This document shows positions 8,736 through 17,905 of a stretch of 64,000 nucleotides of DNA, in pieces. Each line of letters begins with the position of its first letter. Position 1 is the first letter of the stretch. The notes under the pieces were generated by a model, which was given only the letters and a program-made list of their open reading frames with translations, searched no databases and was not told the origin of the DNA. Source of the stretch: Vicingus serpentipes (GTDB taxonomy: Bacteria > Bacteroidota > Bacteroidia > Flavobacteriales_E > Vicingaceae); the NCBI GenBank assembly GCA_024103385.1, contig JAGFIT010000022.1, positions 1 through 64,000 on the forward strand, written 5' to 3'. Both the position numbers and the translations under genes were made by a program.

Positions 8736-9404
8736 CTAACCCAATAACGCTTCGGCTATCATTAAATCTTCTGCTGTGGTAATTTTAATGTTTTCTCTAT
8801 TCCCCTCTACTAAATGAATCGTGGTTCCCAACCTTTCAACCACTGAAGCATCATCAGTAAAAGCGCTATCGAATTCTTGTTCATATGCTTTTAACAGTAA
8901 TGCTGACTGAAAACACTGAGGGGTTTGCACAATTTTATAACAACTTCGGGGAACTGCTTTATTTTCTCCATCTTGTTTTGATACAAAACGTAGTGAATCT
9001 ACTACATCAACTACAGGAATTGCATTCCCCTTTTCTAGCGCTATTTCGAAACATTTTTTTATCGTTGCCTCACTTACCAAAGGACGAACCCCGTCATGAA
9101 CAGCAACAACGCCTTCTTCTTGAACGAAAGTTAACGCATTTTTAACGGAATAAAAACGAGCTTCTCCTCCCGTTACAACTTTATGCGAAACATCAAAAGA
9201 ATGGTCTTTACACAACACTTCCCAATAATCCATTTGATTATTGGGAAGTGCTAGTATAATTTGAATATCTGGAAAAGCAGTTTTAAACTTCTCAATAGTA
9301 TGCATTAAAACAGGCTTGCCTTTTAAATTTAGAAATTGTTTAGGAACATTAGCTCCCATTCTTTCTCCTTTTCCTCCAGCAACTATTATTGCATACTTAA
9401 GCAT
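8736..9404 (-). CDS. ispD: 2-C-methyl-D-erythritol 4-phosphate cytidylyltransferase
   Basis: This 222-residue enzyme joins MEP to CTP in the non-mevalonate isoprenoid pathway. The nucleotide-binding loop AGGKGERMGANVPKQFL is near the start. HDGVRPLV, VVDSLR and PQCFQS follow, and FTDDASVVE closes the active site, all typical of IspD. The length matches the family. Its start overlaps the end of the upstream four-helix-bundle gene by 8 bp, so the two are probably translated from one message. Confidence 0.97.
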   Translation of the reverse strand: MLKYAIIVAGGKGERMGANVPKQFLNLKGKPVLMHTIEKFKTAFPDIQIILALPNNQMDYWEVLCKDHSFDVSHKVVTGGEARFYSVKNALTFVQEEGVVAVHDGVRPLVSEATIKKCFEIALEKGNAIPVVDVVDSLRFVSKQDGENKAVPRSCYKIVQTPQCFQSALLLKAYEQEFDSAFTDDASVVERLGTTIHLVEGNRENIKITTAEDLMIAEALLG

Positions 9405-9888
9405 TCGATGTTAATTCTTCCGTACTAAAAAATTCATCTGCATCTGCTGTAAATGAATTTCCATTAGGTTCTTCGTCTTGAGTATTATCATCCTCAAATC
9501 TATCATCGTTATTCGATTTTGTATAGTTTCCTTCTTTTGGTCTACCAATTGATCGAATATAGGCGTTTAACATTCTATGAATCTTTTCAACGAATTCCAA
9601 TAATTCATCTGCTTCATCACTAGGTATTAATTCTCTTTCTTTTGCTTTTAATAACCAACCCTTGGTTTTTAATAAGTACCCTCTTGATATATAACAATAA
9701 TGCTTTTTATCTTTAAAGTTATACCTACCATATCCTGAAGCAATGTTTCCTGATATAGCATCAGCCGATTGCACAAAAGATTGCCCTATTGTTTCTTTGT
9801 TGAATCCTTCCCATTGGTTAACGATGTTCCAAATCTTTTGCTCAAAATCTAAACATTCTTGATAAAGTTTTAGGTCTTCTAGTCTCAT
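9397..9888 (-). CDS. Four-helix-bundle protein with an acidic tail
   Basis: The first 120 residues match the four-helix-bundle (23S rRNA-intervening-sequence or S23) family: MRLEDLKLYQECLDFEQKIW, then QSFVQSADAISGNIASGYGR, then KKHYCYISRGYLLKTKG. Members are small cytoplasmic proteins of uncertain role. The family is often found inside intervening sequences of rRNA genes, and the Avd protein of diversity-generating retroelements is related. Here it stands alone, with no reverse transcriptase or rRNA near. Residues 122-163 are an acidic, low-complexity tail not normal for the family. It overlaps ispD by 8 bp. Confidence 0.8.
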   Translation of the reverse strand: MRLEDLKLYQECLDFEQKIWNIVNQWEGFNKETIGQSFVQSADAISGNIASGYGRYNFKDKKHYCYISRGYLLKTKGWLLKAKERELIPSDEADELLEFVEKIHRMLNAYIRSIGRPKEGNYTKSNNDDRFEDDNTQDEEPNGNSFTADADEFFSTEELTSNA

Positions 9889-9938
9889 TTAATTAAAATT
9901 TTGTTGTATGAATATTTCCTTTTTCTTATATACTTTTC

Positions 9939-10985
9939 TTATATGATCAACATCGCATCACCATAAGTGTAAAAACGATATTTCTCTTTAATGGCTTCTT
10001 GATAAGCCTTCATAATTAAATCATAACCACCAAAAGCTGCAGTCATCATTAACAATGTAGACTCTGGGGTATGAAAATTAGTAATCATGCAATTTGCTAT
10101 ACTAAAATCATAAGGTGGAAAAATAAACTTATTGGTCCACCCATCAAAAGGTTTTAATAATCCTTCTGTAGAAACAGGTGTTTCCATAGCCCTCATGGAT
10201 GTAGTCCCTACCGCGCAAACCCTTTTGTTTTTCTTTTTAGCTTCATTTACCACTTGAACACATTCTTCTGTAATATGAAATTCTTCAGAATCCATTTTAT
10301 GTTTAGTCAAATCTTCTACATCAACCGATCTAAATGTTCCTAACCCGATATGCAAAGTAACATACCCAAAACCAACTCCTTTTATCTCCAATCTTTTTAA
10401 TAAGTGCTTGCTAAAATGTAACCCTGCTGTTGGAGCAGCAACAGCTCCTTCATTTTTTGCATACACCGTTTGGTACCTTTCTGCATCAGCTGGTTCAACT
10501 TCTCTTTTAATGTATTTAGGTATTGGGGTTTCTCCTAACTTTTCGATAATCGCTTTAAATTCTTCATAAGAACCGTCAAATAAAAACCGTAATGTTCTTC
10601 CCCTTGATGTTGTGTTGTCAATTACTTCTGCTACTAAATCATCATCCCCAAAATACAGCTTGTTTCCAATTCTTATTTTACGAGCAGGATCAACCAATAC
10701 ATCCCACAAAAAACTTTCTCTATTCAACTCTCTCAATAAAAATACTTCTATTCTAGCTCCTGTTTTTTCTTTATTTCCATACATTCGTGCAGGAAACACT
10801 TTTGTATCATTCATCACCATCACATCTCCATCATCAAAATACTCCAAAATATCTTTAAATACACGATGCTCAATCTCTCCAGTATCTCTATGAACTACCA
10901 TCAACCTAGACTCGTCCCTTTCTTTTGCTGGGTGCTCTGCGAGTAATTCTTCTGGTAAATTGAATTTAAATTTAGATAATTTCAT
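9939..10985 (-). CDS. queA: S-adenosylmethionine:tRNA ribosyltransferase-isomerase
   Basis: This 348-residue QueA transfers the ribosyl part of SAM to preQ1 in tRNA to make epoxyqueuosine. Family segments present are [24 protein letters not shown] at the N-terminus (read as family pattern), [33 protein letters not shown] and [12 protein letters not shown] near the end. Length is normal. A consensus promoter lies 30 bp upstream, so it is transcribed on its own and not from hemD. Confidence 0.97.
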   Translation of the reverse strand: MKLSKFKFNLPEELLAEHPAKERDESRLMVVHRDTGEIEHRVFKDILEYFDDGDVMVMNDTKVFPARMYGNKEKTGARIEVFLLRELNRESFLWDVLVDPARKIRIGNKLYFGDDDLVAEVIDNTTSRGRTLRFLFDGSYEEFKAIIEKLGETPIPKYIKREVEPADAERYQTVYAKNEGAVAAPTAGLHFSKHLLKRLEIKGVGFGYVTLHIGLGTFRSVDVEDLTKHKMDSEEFHITEECVQVVNEAKKKNKRVCAVGTTSMRAMETPVSTEGLLKPFDGWTNKFIFPPYDFSIANCMITNFHTPESTLLMMTAAFGGYDLIMKAYQEAIKEKYRFYTYGDAMLII

Positions 10986-11014
10986 GTGTCTTGGTTTTCT
11001 TGAAAATAAGGGTG

Positions 11015-11044
11015 CAAATGTAACAATATATAACCAAAAATCAA
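11015..11044 (-). promoter_or_regulatory. Consensus Bacteroidota promoter for queA
   Basis: Read on the minus strand, TTG (11044-11042) is followed by 19 bp and then TACATTTG (11022-11015). This matches the Bacteroidota sigma consensus TTG-N19/20-TAnnTTTG perfectly. Transcription should begin near 11008, giving a leader of about 20-25 nt before the queA ATG at 10985. Confidence 0.8.
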
Positions 11045-11111
11045 GCGATTTTATGATTTAGAAACAATGGCAAAGAATATCATTTTTACTAATCAAAAAA
11101 ATAAATATCCT

Positions 11112-11891
11112 TTATTTTGATTTTCCGTTTTTGTTGGCTTTTTTGATATACAACTCCAAAGCTTTAGTCATTGATGGAGATTCTGGTTTTGGTGCAGCAA
11201 TGTCAATGTTCAACCCTGCTTCTTCTGCTGCTTTTGCTGTAGTTGGTCCAAAAACAGCGATACGTGTATTGTTTTGTTTAAATTTTGGGAAATTCTGATA
11301 CAACGATTTAATTCCTGATGGGCTAAAAAATACCAAGACATCATAATTAACATCTTTTAAATCAGATAAATCACTGCACACCGTTTTGTATAAAGTAACA
11401 CTTTTGAAGTCAATATTATTTTCTTCCAACAGTTCAGGGATATTTGGTCTCAATATATCCGAACAAGGCAATAAAAACTTATTGTCTTTATGCTTTTTCA
11501 ATACGGTAACCAAGTCCGCAAAAGTTTGTTGCCCGTAAAAAATTTTTCGTTTTCGATAAACAATATACTTCTGTAAATAAAAGGCAGTTGACTCCGAAAT
11601 ACAAAAGTACTTCATATCGTCAGGAATCTGAATACGCGACTCTTCAGCTGCTCTAAAGTAATGATCAACAGCGTTTCTACTAGTAAAAATTACCGCTGAA
11701 TAATCTAAAAAATTAATGCGTTGCTGGCGAATTTCTTTTCCAGAAACACCTTCTACATGTATAAATGGACGAAAGTCAATTTTAACTTTACAGTCGTCAG
11801 ATAAATCAAAGTAAGGTGATTTTTCTGTTGTGGGTTTTGGTTGCGATACTAAAACACTTTTTACTTTCAACATCTTCCTCTTTTTTAACAT
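11112..11891 (-). CDS. hemD: Uroporphyrinogen-III synthase
   Basis: This protein of up to 259 residues matches the HemD fold of two alternating domains. Recognisable segments are VLVSQPKP at the start, YSAVIFTSRNAVDHYF, NKFLLPCSDILRPNIPELL, YDVLVFFSPSGIKSLY and IAVFGPTTAKAAEEAG. It closes the linear tetrapyrrole with inversion of ring D. HemD is poorly conserved, so the call rests on pattern. A second in-frame ATG at 11873 (residue 7) is an equally good start. It follows DUF4271 by 16 bp, and a perfect -7 element inside that gene may give it a promoter of its own. Confidence 0.88.
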   Translation of the reverse strand: MLKKRKMLKVKSVLVSQPKPTTEKSPYFDLSDDCKVKIDFRPFIHVEGVSGKEIRQQRINFLDYSAVIFTSRNAVDHYFRAAEESRIQIPDDMKYFCISESTAFYLQKYIVYRKRKIFYGQQTFADLVTVLKKHKDNKFLLPCSDILRPNIPELLEENNIDFKSVTLYKTVCSDLSDLKDVNYDVLVFFSPSGIKSLYQNFPKFKQNNTRIAVFGPTTAKAAEEAGLNIDIAAPKPESPSMTKALELYIKKANKNGKSK

Positions 11892-11907
11892 CTTAGTCGA
11901 ACAATCG

Positions 11908-12792
11908 TTATCCTAAGATGAAAATCTTAATCAAAACGATTAACGGTAAAATTTCAAGGCTGCAAATGTACAAAATTATATAGAAATACGAAATATCTTT
12001 TAAATTCCCAAGAACAAATAATCTTACCAATCTAAACCAAAATATAATCAACATCATTGGAACTGCAAAATAAGTAAGTACAGTCGAGAAATTTATTGAG
12101 GTATAATACATTACGCTTAATACAGGAATCAATAATACTCCTAATAAGTTATTAAACAATGTTATCGTAAACGTATAATCATTGATCAAGTAAGCTGTAT
12201 CAAAAACAAAGGATAACAAATGAGCAACCACCATTTTTAAAATAAACATTATGGATAGAACCCCAAAAACAACAAGAAAAAATAACTCTGACGTAATTTG
12301 GTTATTGATATTGTTTAATACATCCCTTAATTGATAAACAAATAAAGCACTAACTATTAAATAATTAATGGTTAATAAAACATTTACACGATGAAAAAAT
12401 ACTTTTTCTTCGTTACAAATAGCTTGAGCCACCCTATAATTGTAGAGCGATTTATATGTTTCCTTAAAACGTCCCCAACTAAATGCTCTGGCTAGACCTA
12501 ATAAGGTAACTGCTAATAGGAGCAATACCGTTTGCCAGCCTGAAACAGTAATTTCTCTTACATGAGGATCAAAAAGTTGCTCTATTTGCGGGGGGGTTAC
12601 GTCTACTTCTTCTCGGTAATAAGTTCTCACAGGTAATTTGTCAGGATTCTCAACCCCATAATGAACACTATCTCTTCCATTTAAAATTGTCGAATCAACA
12701 TATTGATTTACTTCATTGGTTACGAGTAAAACACCAACTTGCTCTTGTTGAAGCTCCATATTTATATTTTGATATAATGCTAAATCAGCCAT
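11908..12792 (-). CDS. DUF4271 membrane protein
   Basis: This is a 294-residue integral membrane protein when started at the ATG at 12792-12790. Residues 1-75 are soluble, then follow about seven or eight hydrophobic segments. It matches the Bacteroidota-only DUF4271 family, which has no known function. A longer frame starts at 12867, but those 25 extra codons are exactly the stem-loop of a strong terminator, so I reject that start. The pairing with hemD 16 bp downstream is one I recall in other Bacteroidota genomes. Confidence 0.8.
   Translation of the reverse strand: MADLALYQNINMELQQEQVGVLLVTNEVNQYVDSTILNGRDSVHYGVENPDKLPVRTYYREEVDVTPPQIEQLFDPHVREITVSGWQTVLLLLAVTLLGLARAFSWGRFKETYKSLYNYRVAQAICNEEKVFFHRVNVLLTINYLIVSALFVYQLRDVLNNINNQITSELFFLVVFGVLSIMFILKMVVAHLLSFVFDTAYLINDYTFTITLFNNLLGVLLIPVLSVMYYTSINFSTVLTYFAVPMMLIIFWFRLVRLFVLGNLKDISYFYIILYICSLEILPLIVLIKIFILG
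11963..11992 (-). promoter_or_regulatory. Possible internal promoter for hemD
   Basis: A perfect -7 element TACATTTG lies on the minus strand at 11970-11963, inside the end of the DUF4271 gene. Nineteen bp upstream is TTTC instead of TTTG, a one-base mismatch at -33. It would start transcription near 11956, about 65 nt before the hemD ATG at 11891. Confidence 0.45.
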
Positions 12793-12824
12793 ACAATTAT
12801 GTAAAAATACATTATTTAGCACAT

Positions 12825-12864
12825 AAAAAAGTCCCGACCCCATAGCTATCGGGGTCGGGACTTT
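12825..12864 (-). terminator. Strong intrinsic terminator after the exbD genes
   Basis: GTCCCGACCCC (12831-12841) and GGGGTCGGGAC (12851-12861) pair perfectly. AAA/TTT pairs extend the stem to 14 bp, and the loop is ATAGCTATC. Read on the minus strand, six T residues follow (complement of 12830-12825). It begins about 18 bp after the exbD stop at 12883, so it ends the exb operon. Read on the plus strand only three T residues follow. Confidence 0.9.
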
Positions 12865-12882
12865 CATATTGATTAGATAAGT

Positions 12883-13359
12883 TTAATCCAATATTTTGTC
12901 TGTCTTTTTAGTAGAGTAGTTAATTTTTAAGGCATTTGCTTTTCTTAACTCTTGTTTCACATCAGTTACAATCCCCATTTTTGTTTCTTGATCTACTTTT
13001 AATGACCAAGTAATCATATTTCGTTCTACCTCATCCCTTTCCTCTTTTTCCATTTCTACAAATTGAAAAATATCTTCTTTGGTTTTAAAGGCATCATTTA
13101 ATTGAATACGTGGAGCAGTACCAAAAGCACTTTGCAGTGCTTTAATCGGTTTTCCGATGTAGATGTAACTTACTAACGACTTACGCTCTAGTTTGTCAAC
13201 TTCCGTAGCTTTAGGAGTTACGTTAATTACTTTTAATGAAGTTTCTCTCATTACAGTAGTTACCATAAAAAAGAACAACAACATAAATACGATATCGGGT
13301 AAAGCTGCTGTTGATATAGCTGGCTGTCCCTTTTTTCCGTTTTTTCTAAATTTTGACAT
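12883..13359 (-). CDS. exbD: ExbD/TolR-type proton-channel subunit (second copy)
   Basis: The 158-residue protein has a short basic N-terminus, then one transmembrane helix with the key aspartate in STAALPDIVFMLLFFFMVTT, then a periplasmic domain. ExbD with ExbB turns proton flow into force on a TonB-like or other envelope partner. Its ATG overlaps the stop of the preceding exbD by one base (TAATG), which implies coupled translation. The two ExbD proteins differ clearly in sequence and length, so they may form a mixed dimer. A strong terminator follows. Confidence 0.93.
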   Translation of the reverse strand: MSKFRKNGKKGQPAISTAALPDIVFMLLFFFMVTTVMRETSLKVINVTPKATEVDKLERKSLVSYIYIGKPIKALQSAFGTAPRIQLNDAFKTKEDIFQFVEMEKEERDEVERNMITWSLKVDQETKMGIVTDVKQELRKANALKINYSTKKTDKILD

Positions 13360-13997
13360 TATTCAGCTCCCCCTATTTTTTTAGGCTCTGCTTCTGAAAT
13401 TCGTTGAGGGTAGATTTTTTTAATCGCCTTCACTTTTTCCTCAATTGCTTCCGAAGAACCCGCTTGTTTTTCTAATTCATCATAAGACTTTCCAAACTTT
13501 TGGTTGGACAACTCATTTCTTAATTCTTTATACGCAGCTATCAATTCATTTTGTACCTTAATATACATTTCGTAAGATGTTCCGTTGTCATTTTGTAAGG
13601 ATACAATTTGTTTTGAAACCAACATTTTACCAAAAACAGGAACATCTTCTTCTTTAAACTCTGGCATATTAGGGTATGAAGCATTTGTTACATCTGCTAC
13701 ACTTGGATAAGCTGGATTGGTTTTAATAAACTCTTTCGCTTTTGCTCTTAATTCTGATACTTGAATGTATTCTCCTTCCACCAACAATTGATCATTGGCA
13801 TTCACCAAAATTTCAAAGATATTTCGTTGTCTAATCTTATCATTATCTTCTGTAATTTCTTCTGGTGGTGGAGGTAATCTTCTAATCAACCCCGTATCTG
13901 TATCCATGGTAGTGGTTACCAAAAAGAAAATCAATAATAAGAAGGCAATATCAGCCATTGACCCAGCATTGATTTCAGATATTTCTCTTTTAGCCAT
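13359..13997 (-). CDS. exbD: ExbD/TolR-type proton-channel subunit (first copy)
   Basis: This 212-residue ExbD has NAGSMADIAFLLLIFFLVTTTM as its single membrane helix, including the conserved aspartate. The periplasmic part begins with a proline-rich LPPPPEE and is longer than usual, with an extra predicted helical region at residues 145-200. It lies between a small four-helix membrane protein (9 bp gap) and the second exbD (one-base overlap). The same gene order occurs widely in Bacteroidota as I recall, supporting a stable complex. Confidence 0.92.
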   Translation of the reverse strand: MAKREISEINAGSMADIAFLLLIFFLVTTTMDTDTGLIRRLPPPPEEITEDNDKIRQRNIFEILVNANDQLLVEGEYIQVSELRAKAKEFIKTNPAYPSVADVTNASYPNMPEFKEEDVPVFGKMLVSKQIVSLQNDNGTSYEMYIKVQNELIAAYKELRNELSNQKFGKSYDELEKQAGSSEAIEEKVKAIKKIYPQRISEAEPKKIGGAE

Positions 13998-14006
13998 ACC
14001 GCTTAA

Positions 14007-14417
14007 TTATTTTAACATTTTAGATACTTCAGCATAAACAATAGATCCTATTGCTGCAGCTGCTAATATGTAAAAAGCGATTAATCCCGCTTCTGACATT
14101 TTTGCCTCTGATGCAGTAGCTAACAACTTCCCATCTACATCCAATGTTTCCGTTCCTGAAGCAAGTGCATATCCTAATCCAAACACCACTACTAAACCAA
14201 GCACTCCTATCAATGCATTTTTGGCATTCGCAGGGTTTTTAGCCATTGTAATTACAGGAAAAACAATTGCACTTACTGCCGCAATAGCCAACAACAAATA
14301 ACACCATCCTATCAATACTCCTTCAGAAACAACGCTTGCAAAAAACAACGCACACAATAAAGCTGAAACGCCTAATAAGGCTATCAATATAATACTAAAT
14401 AACTTATTATTGTCCAT
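14007..14417 (-). CDS. Small four-helix membrane protein of the exb operon
   Basis: This is a 136-residue protein with four hydrophobic segments at about residues 5-30, 35-58, 67-87 and 108-130, and a short loop with GTETLDVDGK between the last two. I recognise no named domain. It lies 8 bp behind exbB and 9 bp ahead of exbD, so it is almost certainly made with them. It may be an accessory subunit of the Exb channel. Helix-rich small proteins of this kind are also seen as sequences of unknown function beside ExbB in other Bacteroidota. Confidence 0.75.
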   Translation of the reverse strand: MDNNKLFSIILIALLGVSALLCALFFASVVSEGVLIGWCYLLLAIAAVSAIVFPVITMAKNPANAKNALIGVLGLVVVFGLGYALASGTETLDVDGKLLATASEAKMSEAGLIAFYILAAAAIGSIVYAEVSKMLK

Positions 14418-14425
14418 GTTTTTTT

Positions 14426-15256
14426 TTATTTAGTTAGTTTATTTTTTACTAATAAATCAATCAATGAAATAGAAGCATTTTCCATGTCATTAACAATACT
14501 ATCTACTTTTGCAACAATGTAGTTATAAAAGATTTGAAGAATAATTGCTACAATCAATCCAAAAACTGTCGTTAATAAAGCTACTTTAATACCTGTTGCA
14601 ACAACCGCTGGAGAAATATCTCCCGCTTCAGCAATCGCATCAAAAGCGCCAATCATACCAATTACCGTTCCCATAAATCCTAACATCGGAGCCAACGCAA
14701 TAAATAATGAAATCCAAGAAATTCCTTTTTCTAATAATCCCATTTGCACTCCACCATAAGAGATAACTGATTTTTCAACCATTTCAATCCCTTCGTGACT
14801 TCTGTCTAATCCTTGATAGAAAATACTAGCAACAGGTCCTTTTGTATTTCTGCAAACTTCTTTTGCAGCATCAACTCCACCACTGTTTAAAGCATCCTCA
14901 ATGTTCTTTAATAATTTAGTAGAGTTAGTAGTTGCCATGTTTAAGTAAATAATTCTTTCAATAACAATCGCTAAACCTAATATCAAACAAACCAATACAA
15001 TCCCCATAAATCCAGGACCACCTTCAATAAATTTTTGCTTGATGATTTGTGTAAATGACTCATCTTCTGCCGGAGCCACTTCCTCTGTATTTTCCTCAAC
15101 TGGTGCAGCAACTTCTTCTTTAGCTGGCTCTTCTGTTTGTGCAGCTTCCTCAGTACTTACTTCTTCAGTAGTTGGCTCTTCTTGAGCATAAACTGAATTA
15201 AATGTTCCGAAACTTAAAAATCCGGCAATTGCAATTAATGTAAATAGCTTTTTCAT
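14426..15256 (-). CDS. exbB: ExbB/TolQ/MotA-family proton channel with a secreted acidic N-terminal extension
   Basis: The 276-residue protein begins with a signal peptide (MKKLFTLIAIAG to VYAQ). An acidic Glu/Pro/Ala stretch follows at residues 25-67, then the MotA_ExbB core. The core has three membrane helices: about 78-100, then 175-200 with LAPMLGFMGTVIGM, and 218-245. It should form the pentameric channel around the ExbD dimer. The cleaved leader and acidic linker place its N-terminus in the periplasm, as in other Bacteroidota ExbB. It heads the operon exbB, small membrane protein, exbD, exbD. About 180 bp separate it from metK. Confidence 0.92.
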   Translation of the reverse strand: MKKLFTLIAIAGFLSFGTFNSVYAQEEPTTEEVSTEEAAQTEEPAKEEVAAPVEENTEEVAPAEDESFTQIIKQKFIEGGPGFMGIVLVCLILGLAIVIERIIYLNMATTNSTKLLKNIEDALNSGGVDAAKEVCRNTKGPVASIFYQGLDRSHEGIEMVEKSVISYGGVQMGLLEKGISWISLFIALAPMLGFMGTVIGMIGAFDAIAEAGDISPAVVATGIKVALLTTVFGLIVAIILQIFYNYIVAKVDSIVNDMENASISLIDLLVKNKLTK

Positions 15257-15436
15257 AGTTTTTAAAATTGTTTTTATTCTAACCGTTTTTATTTTAATTT
15301 ATTGTTTTTACTATCTAATTTTAATCCTCTTTCTTGAGTTTATCCAGTAAATAGGTCGCCAAGTTACAAAAAAATATAATTAATGATTCACTTTTTTTAT
15401 TAAGAATACATTAACTCTATTTTCGTATAAAAATGA

Positions 15437-16690
15437 CTATATATTAAATGCTTTTTTAACTTTACTAACATAGTCTAATTCTTCCCATGGGAACAATTTT
15501 ACTTTTACTTTTTTTATTTTCCCTGACCCGTCTTTAAAAGTTTTCTCTACTGTTTCTGTAGTTCTACCCATATGGCCATAAGCCGCAGTTTCAGAATAAA
15601 TAGGTGTTCTTAGTTTAAATCTATTTTCAATAGCATAAGGACACATGTCAAAGATCTTTTCTACTTTCTTTGCAATTTGTCCATCTGTTAATTTCACTTT
15701 TGCAGTACCGTAAGTGTCTACAAAAATACCCATCGGTTTTGCCACCCCAATAGCATAAGCTACCTGAACTAACACCTCATCACACAACCCAGCTGCCACT
15801 AAGTTTTTAGCAATATGTCGAGTAGCATAAGCTGCAGATCGATCCACTTTACTTGGGTCTTTTCCAGAGAATGCTCCTCCACCATGAGCCCCTTTTCCAC
15901 CGTAAGTATCTACAATAATTTTTCTTCCTGTTAATCCTGTGTCTCCATGTGGACCGCCAATTACAAATATTCCTGTTGGATTAACATGGTATTTAATTTT
16001 GTCATTAAATAATTTTTGAATGTGCTTCGGTAATTGTTTTTTAACCCTTGGAATTAAAATGTTGATTACATCCTCCCTAATCTGCTTCAACATTTTAGCT
16101 TCTGTATCAAAATCATCATGTTGTGTAGAAACCACTATGGCATCAATTCTAATAGGGTTATTGTCGTCATCGTATTCAATTGTTACCTGAGATTTGGAAT
16201 CAGGACGAAGATATTTCATTTTCTTCCCTTCTCTTCTAATCGCTGCTAACTCCTTTAACAACAAATGAGAAATTTCCAGTGCCAATGGCATATAGGTTTC
16301 TGTTTCATTGGTAGCATAACCAAACATCATTCCCTGATCTCCTGCTCCTTGATCTTCTTTTTTCTTTCTTTCTACTCCTTGATTAATATCTGGCGACTGC
16401 TCGTGAATTGCTGAGAAAACACCACATGAGTTCCCATCAAACATATATTCACTTTTCGTATAACCAATTTTATTAATCACATTACGTGCAATTTGTTGCA
16501 CATCTATATAAGTGTTTGATTTTACTTCTCCAGCTAATACTACTTGTCCAGTAGTTACTAAAGTTTCACAAGCCACCTTTGAGTCTTTATCAAACGCTAA
16601 AAAATGATCAATTAATGCGTCAGAAATTTGATCAGCAACTTTGTCCGGATGCCCTTCTGATACTGATTCGGATGTAAATAAATATGACAT
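15437..16690 (-). CDS. metK: S-adenosylmethionine synthetase
   Basis: This 417-residue enzyme makes SAM from methionine and ATP. It has [17 protein letters not shown] near the start, the loop [12 protein letters not shown] and the C-terminal [18 protein letters not shown], which bind ATP, magnesium and phosphate. About 30 residues more than the E. coli enzyme are spread through the central and C-terminal parts, which is usual in Bacteroidota. A near-consensus promoter is about 95 bp upstream, leaving a leader of about 85 nt in which I could not recognise a known SAM riboswitch. Confidence 0.98.
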   Translation of the reverse strand: MSYLFTSESVSEGHPDKVADQISDALIDHFLAFDKDSKVACETLVTTGQVVLAGEVKSNTYIDVQQIARNVINKIGYTKSEYMFDGNSCGVFSAIHEQSPDINQGVERKKKEDQGAGDQGMMFGYATNETETYMPLALEISHLLLKELAAIRREGKKMKYLRPDSKSQVTIEYDDDNNPIRIDAIVVSTQHDDFDTEAKMLKQIREDVINILIPRVKKQLPKHIQKLFNDKIKYHVNPTGIFVIGGPHGDTGLTGRKIIVDTYGGKGAHGGGAFSGKDPSKVDRSAAYATRHIAKNLVAAGLCDEVLVQVAYAIGVAKPMGIFVDTYGTAKVKLTDGQIAKKVEKIFDMCPYAIENRFKLRTPIYSETAAYGHMGRTTETVEKTFKDGSGKIKKVKVKLFPWEELDYVSKVKKAFNI

Positions 16691-16782
16691 TCTATAATTA
16701 TAATTTAAGTTTTTAGAACTGTAGTTTAAGTTATTGTACCCATCACGATGAGCCTATAAATCCCCCACAAAATTATTTCAGT

Positions 16783-16813
16783 CAAAAGTCGTAATTTTTT
16801 TTAGTTAGCACAA
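16783..16813 (-). promoter_or_regulatory. Near-consensus promoter for metK
   Basis: On the minus strand TTG (16813-16811), 20 bp, then GACTTTTG (16790-16783). One base of the -7 consensus TAnnTTTG differs (G for T). The start would be near 16776, giving a metK leader of about 85 nt with a small imperfect hairpin around 16738-16752. Confidence 0.5.
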
Positions 16814-16864
16814 CTCTGCTTAAAAAAATAACAAATTAAAATTCGCCTCTTAGACAAGACACTT

Positions 16865-17767
16865 TTAAGTCGTTAATTTTTTAAATACATTTTCTAAACT
16901 CTGACTCTCTTTTTGCATCGTTAACACTACCATTTCATGTTGAACAGCAAACTGAAAGATGTTATTTCTCACATTATCTTTTTCGATTTCAAATACCCAA
17001 GTATTTTCTTGTGCTTGTTTTACCCGATTAACTCCTTCAATTTTTTTCAACGCCTCAATGGTCGTTGTTTTGTCAAACTCTACCTTTAATACTAAATGGC
17101 TTTTTGACTCCTGCTGTAAATCTGCTGTCTTATCGTCAGCTACTATTTTTCCTTTATTAATAATAATGGTTTGATCACATATTGCTTCTACTTCTTGCAT
17201 AATATGCGTAGATAACATAATGGTTTTTTCTTGCCCTATGTCTTTAATCAACCCTCTAATTTCTTCTAACTGATTAGGGTCTAATCCTGTGGTAGGCTCA
17301 TCTAAAATCAACACCTTAGGATCATGTATCATCGCTTGTGCCAATCCCACTCTTTGTCGATACCCTTTGGATAAAGCACCTATTTTTTTATTTTGCTCTA
17401 TTTCTAATCCTACCATATCTATCATTTCCTTCACCCTTGCTTTTCGATTTTCAATTTTATACACCCCTCCAATAAAATCCAAATACTCCTTTACATACAT
17501 GTCCACATATAAAGGATTGTGCTCTGGCAAATAACCTACTTGTCTTTTTACATCAATAGGCGATTCTATTACATCATATCCACACACGCTCACATTTCCA
17601 GCACTTTGAGGAATAAAGCAAGTGATAATTTTCATCATCGTAGATTTTCCTGCTCCATTAGGACCTAAAAAGCCAACAATATGGCCTGGGTCTATTTTAA
17701 AGGAAACATCATCTAATGCCTTTTGCTTTCCATAAATTTTAGTAACATTCTTTACTTCTATCGACAT
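16865..17767 (-). CDS. gldA: ABC transporter ATP-binding protein, GldA type
   Basis: This is a 300-residue single ATPase domain with Walker A GPNGAGKS (35-42), signature LSKGYRQR, and Walker B VLILDEPTTGLDP. The C-terminal 80 residues form the extra domain found in GldA-like exporters. GldA with GldF and GldG is needed for gliding in Flavobacterium johnsoniae. GldF and GldG are not next to it here, but gldA is often separate from them. The match to GldA in particular, not just to ABC-2 ATPases, is inferred from overall sequence and length. The neighbours metK and rsgA are unrelated. Confidence 0.82.
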   Translation of the reverse strand: MSIEVKNVTKIYGKQKALDDVSFKIDPGHIVGFLGPNGAGKSTMMKIITCFIPQSAGNVSVCGYDVIESPIDVKRQVGYLPEHNPLYVDMYVKEYLDFIGGVYKIENRKARVKEMIDMVGLEIEQNKKIGALSKGYRQRVGLAQAMIHDPKVLILDEPTTGLDPNQLEEIRGLIKDIGQEKTIMLSTHIMQEVEAICDQTIIINKGKIVADDKTADLQQESKSHLVLKVEFDKTTTIEALKKIEGVNRVKQAQENTWVFEIEKDNVRNNIFQFAVQHEMVVLTMQKESQSLENVFKKLTT

Positions 17768-17905
17768 TTTTATGAGTTGAGAGTTAAAAAGTTAAAAAGT
17801 TGAAGGTTTTTTATTGCGCTTCAATATTCTCCCTTTTCGATAAATTAACAATACGAAAGTAGCAAAAATAGCTTAATGCTTTTTATTACTTTTGATTTTT
17901 GAGTT

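Noticed and set aside
9397-9888. Avd-like accessory of a diversity-generating retroelement
   Set aside because: The fold is related, but there is no reverse transcriptase, template repeat or variable repeat nearby.
16691-16782. Possible SAM riboswitch in the metK leader
   Set aside because: The leader is about 85 nt and has only one small, imperfect hairpin. I could not match it to any known SAM riboswitch core.
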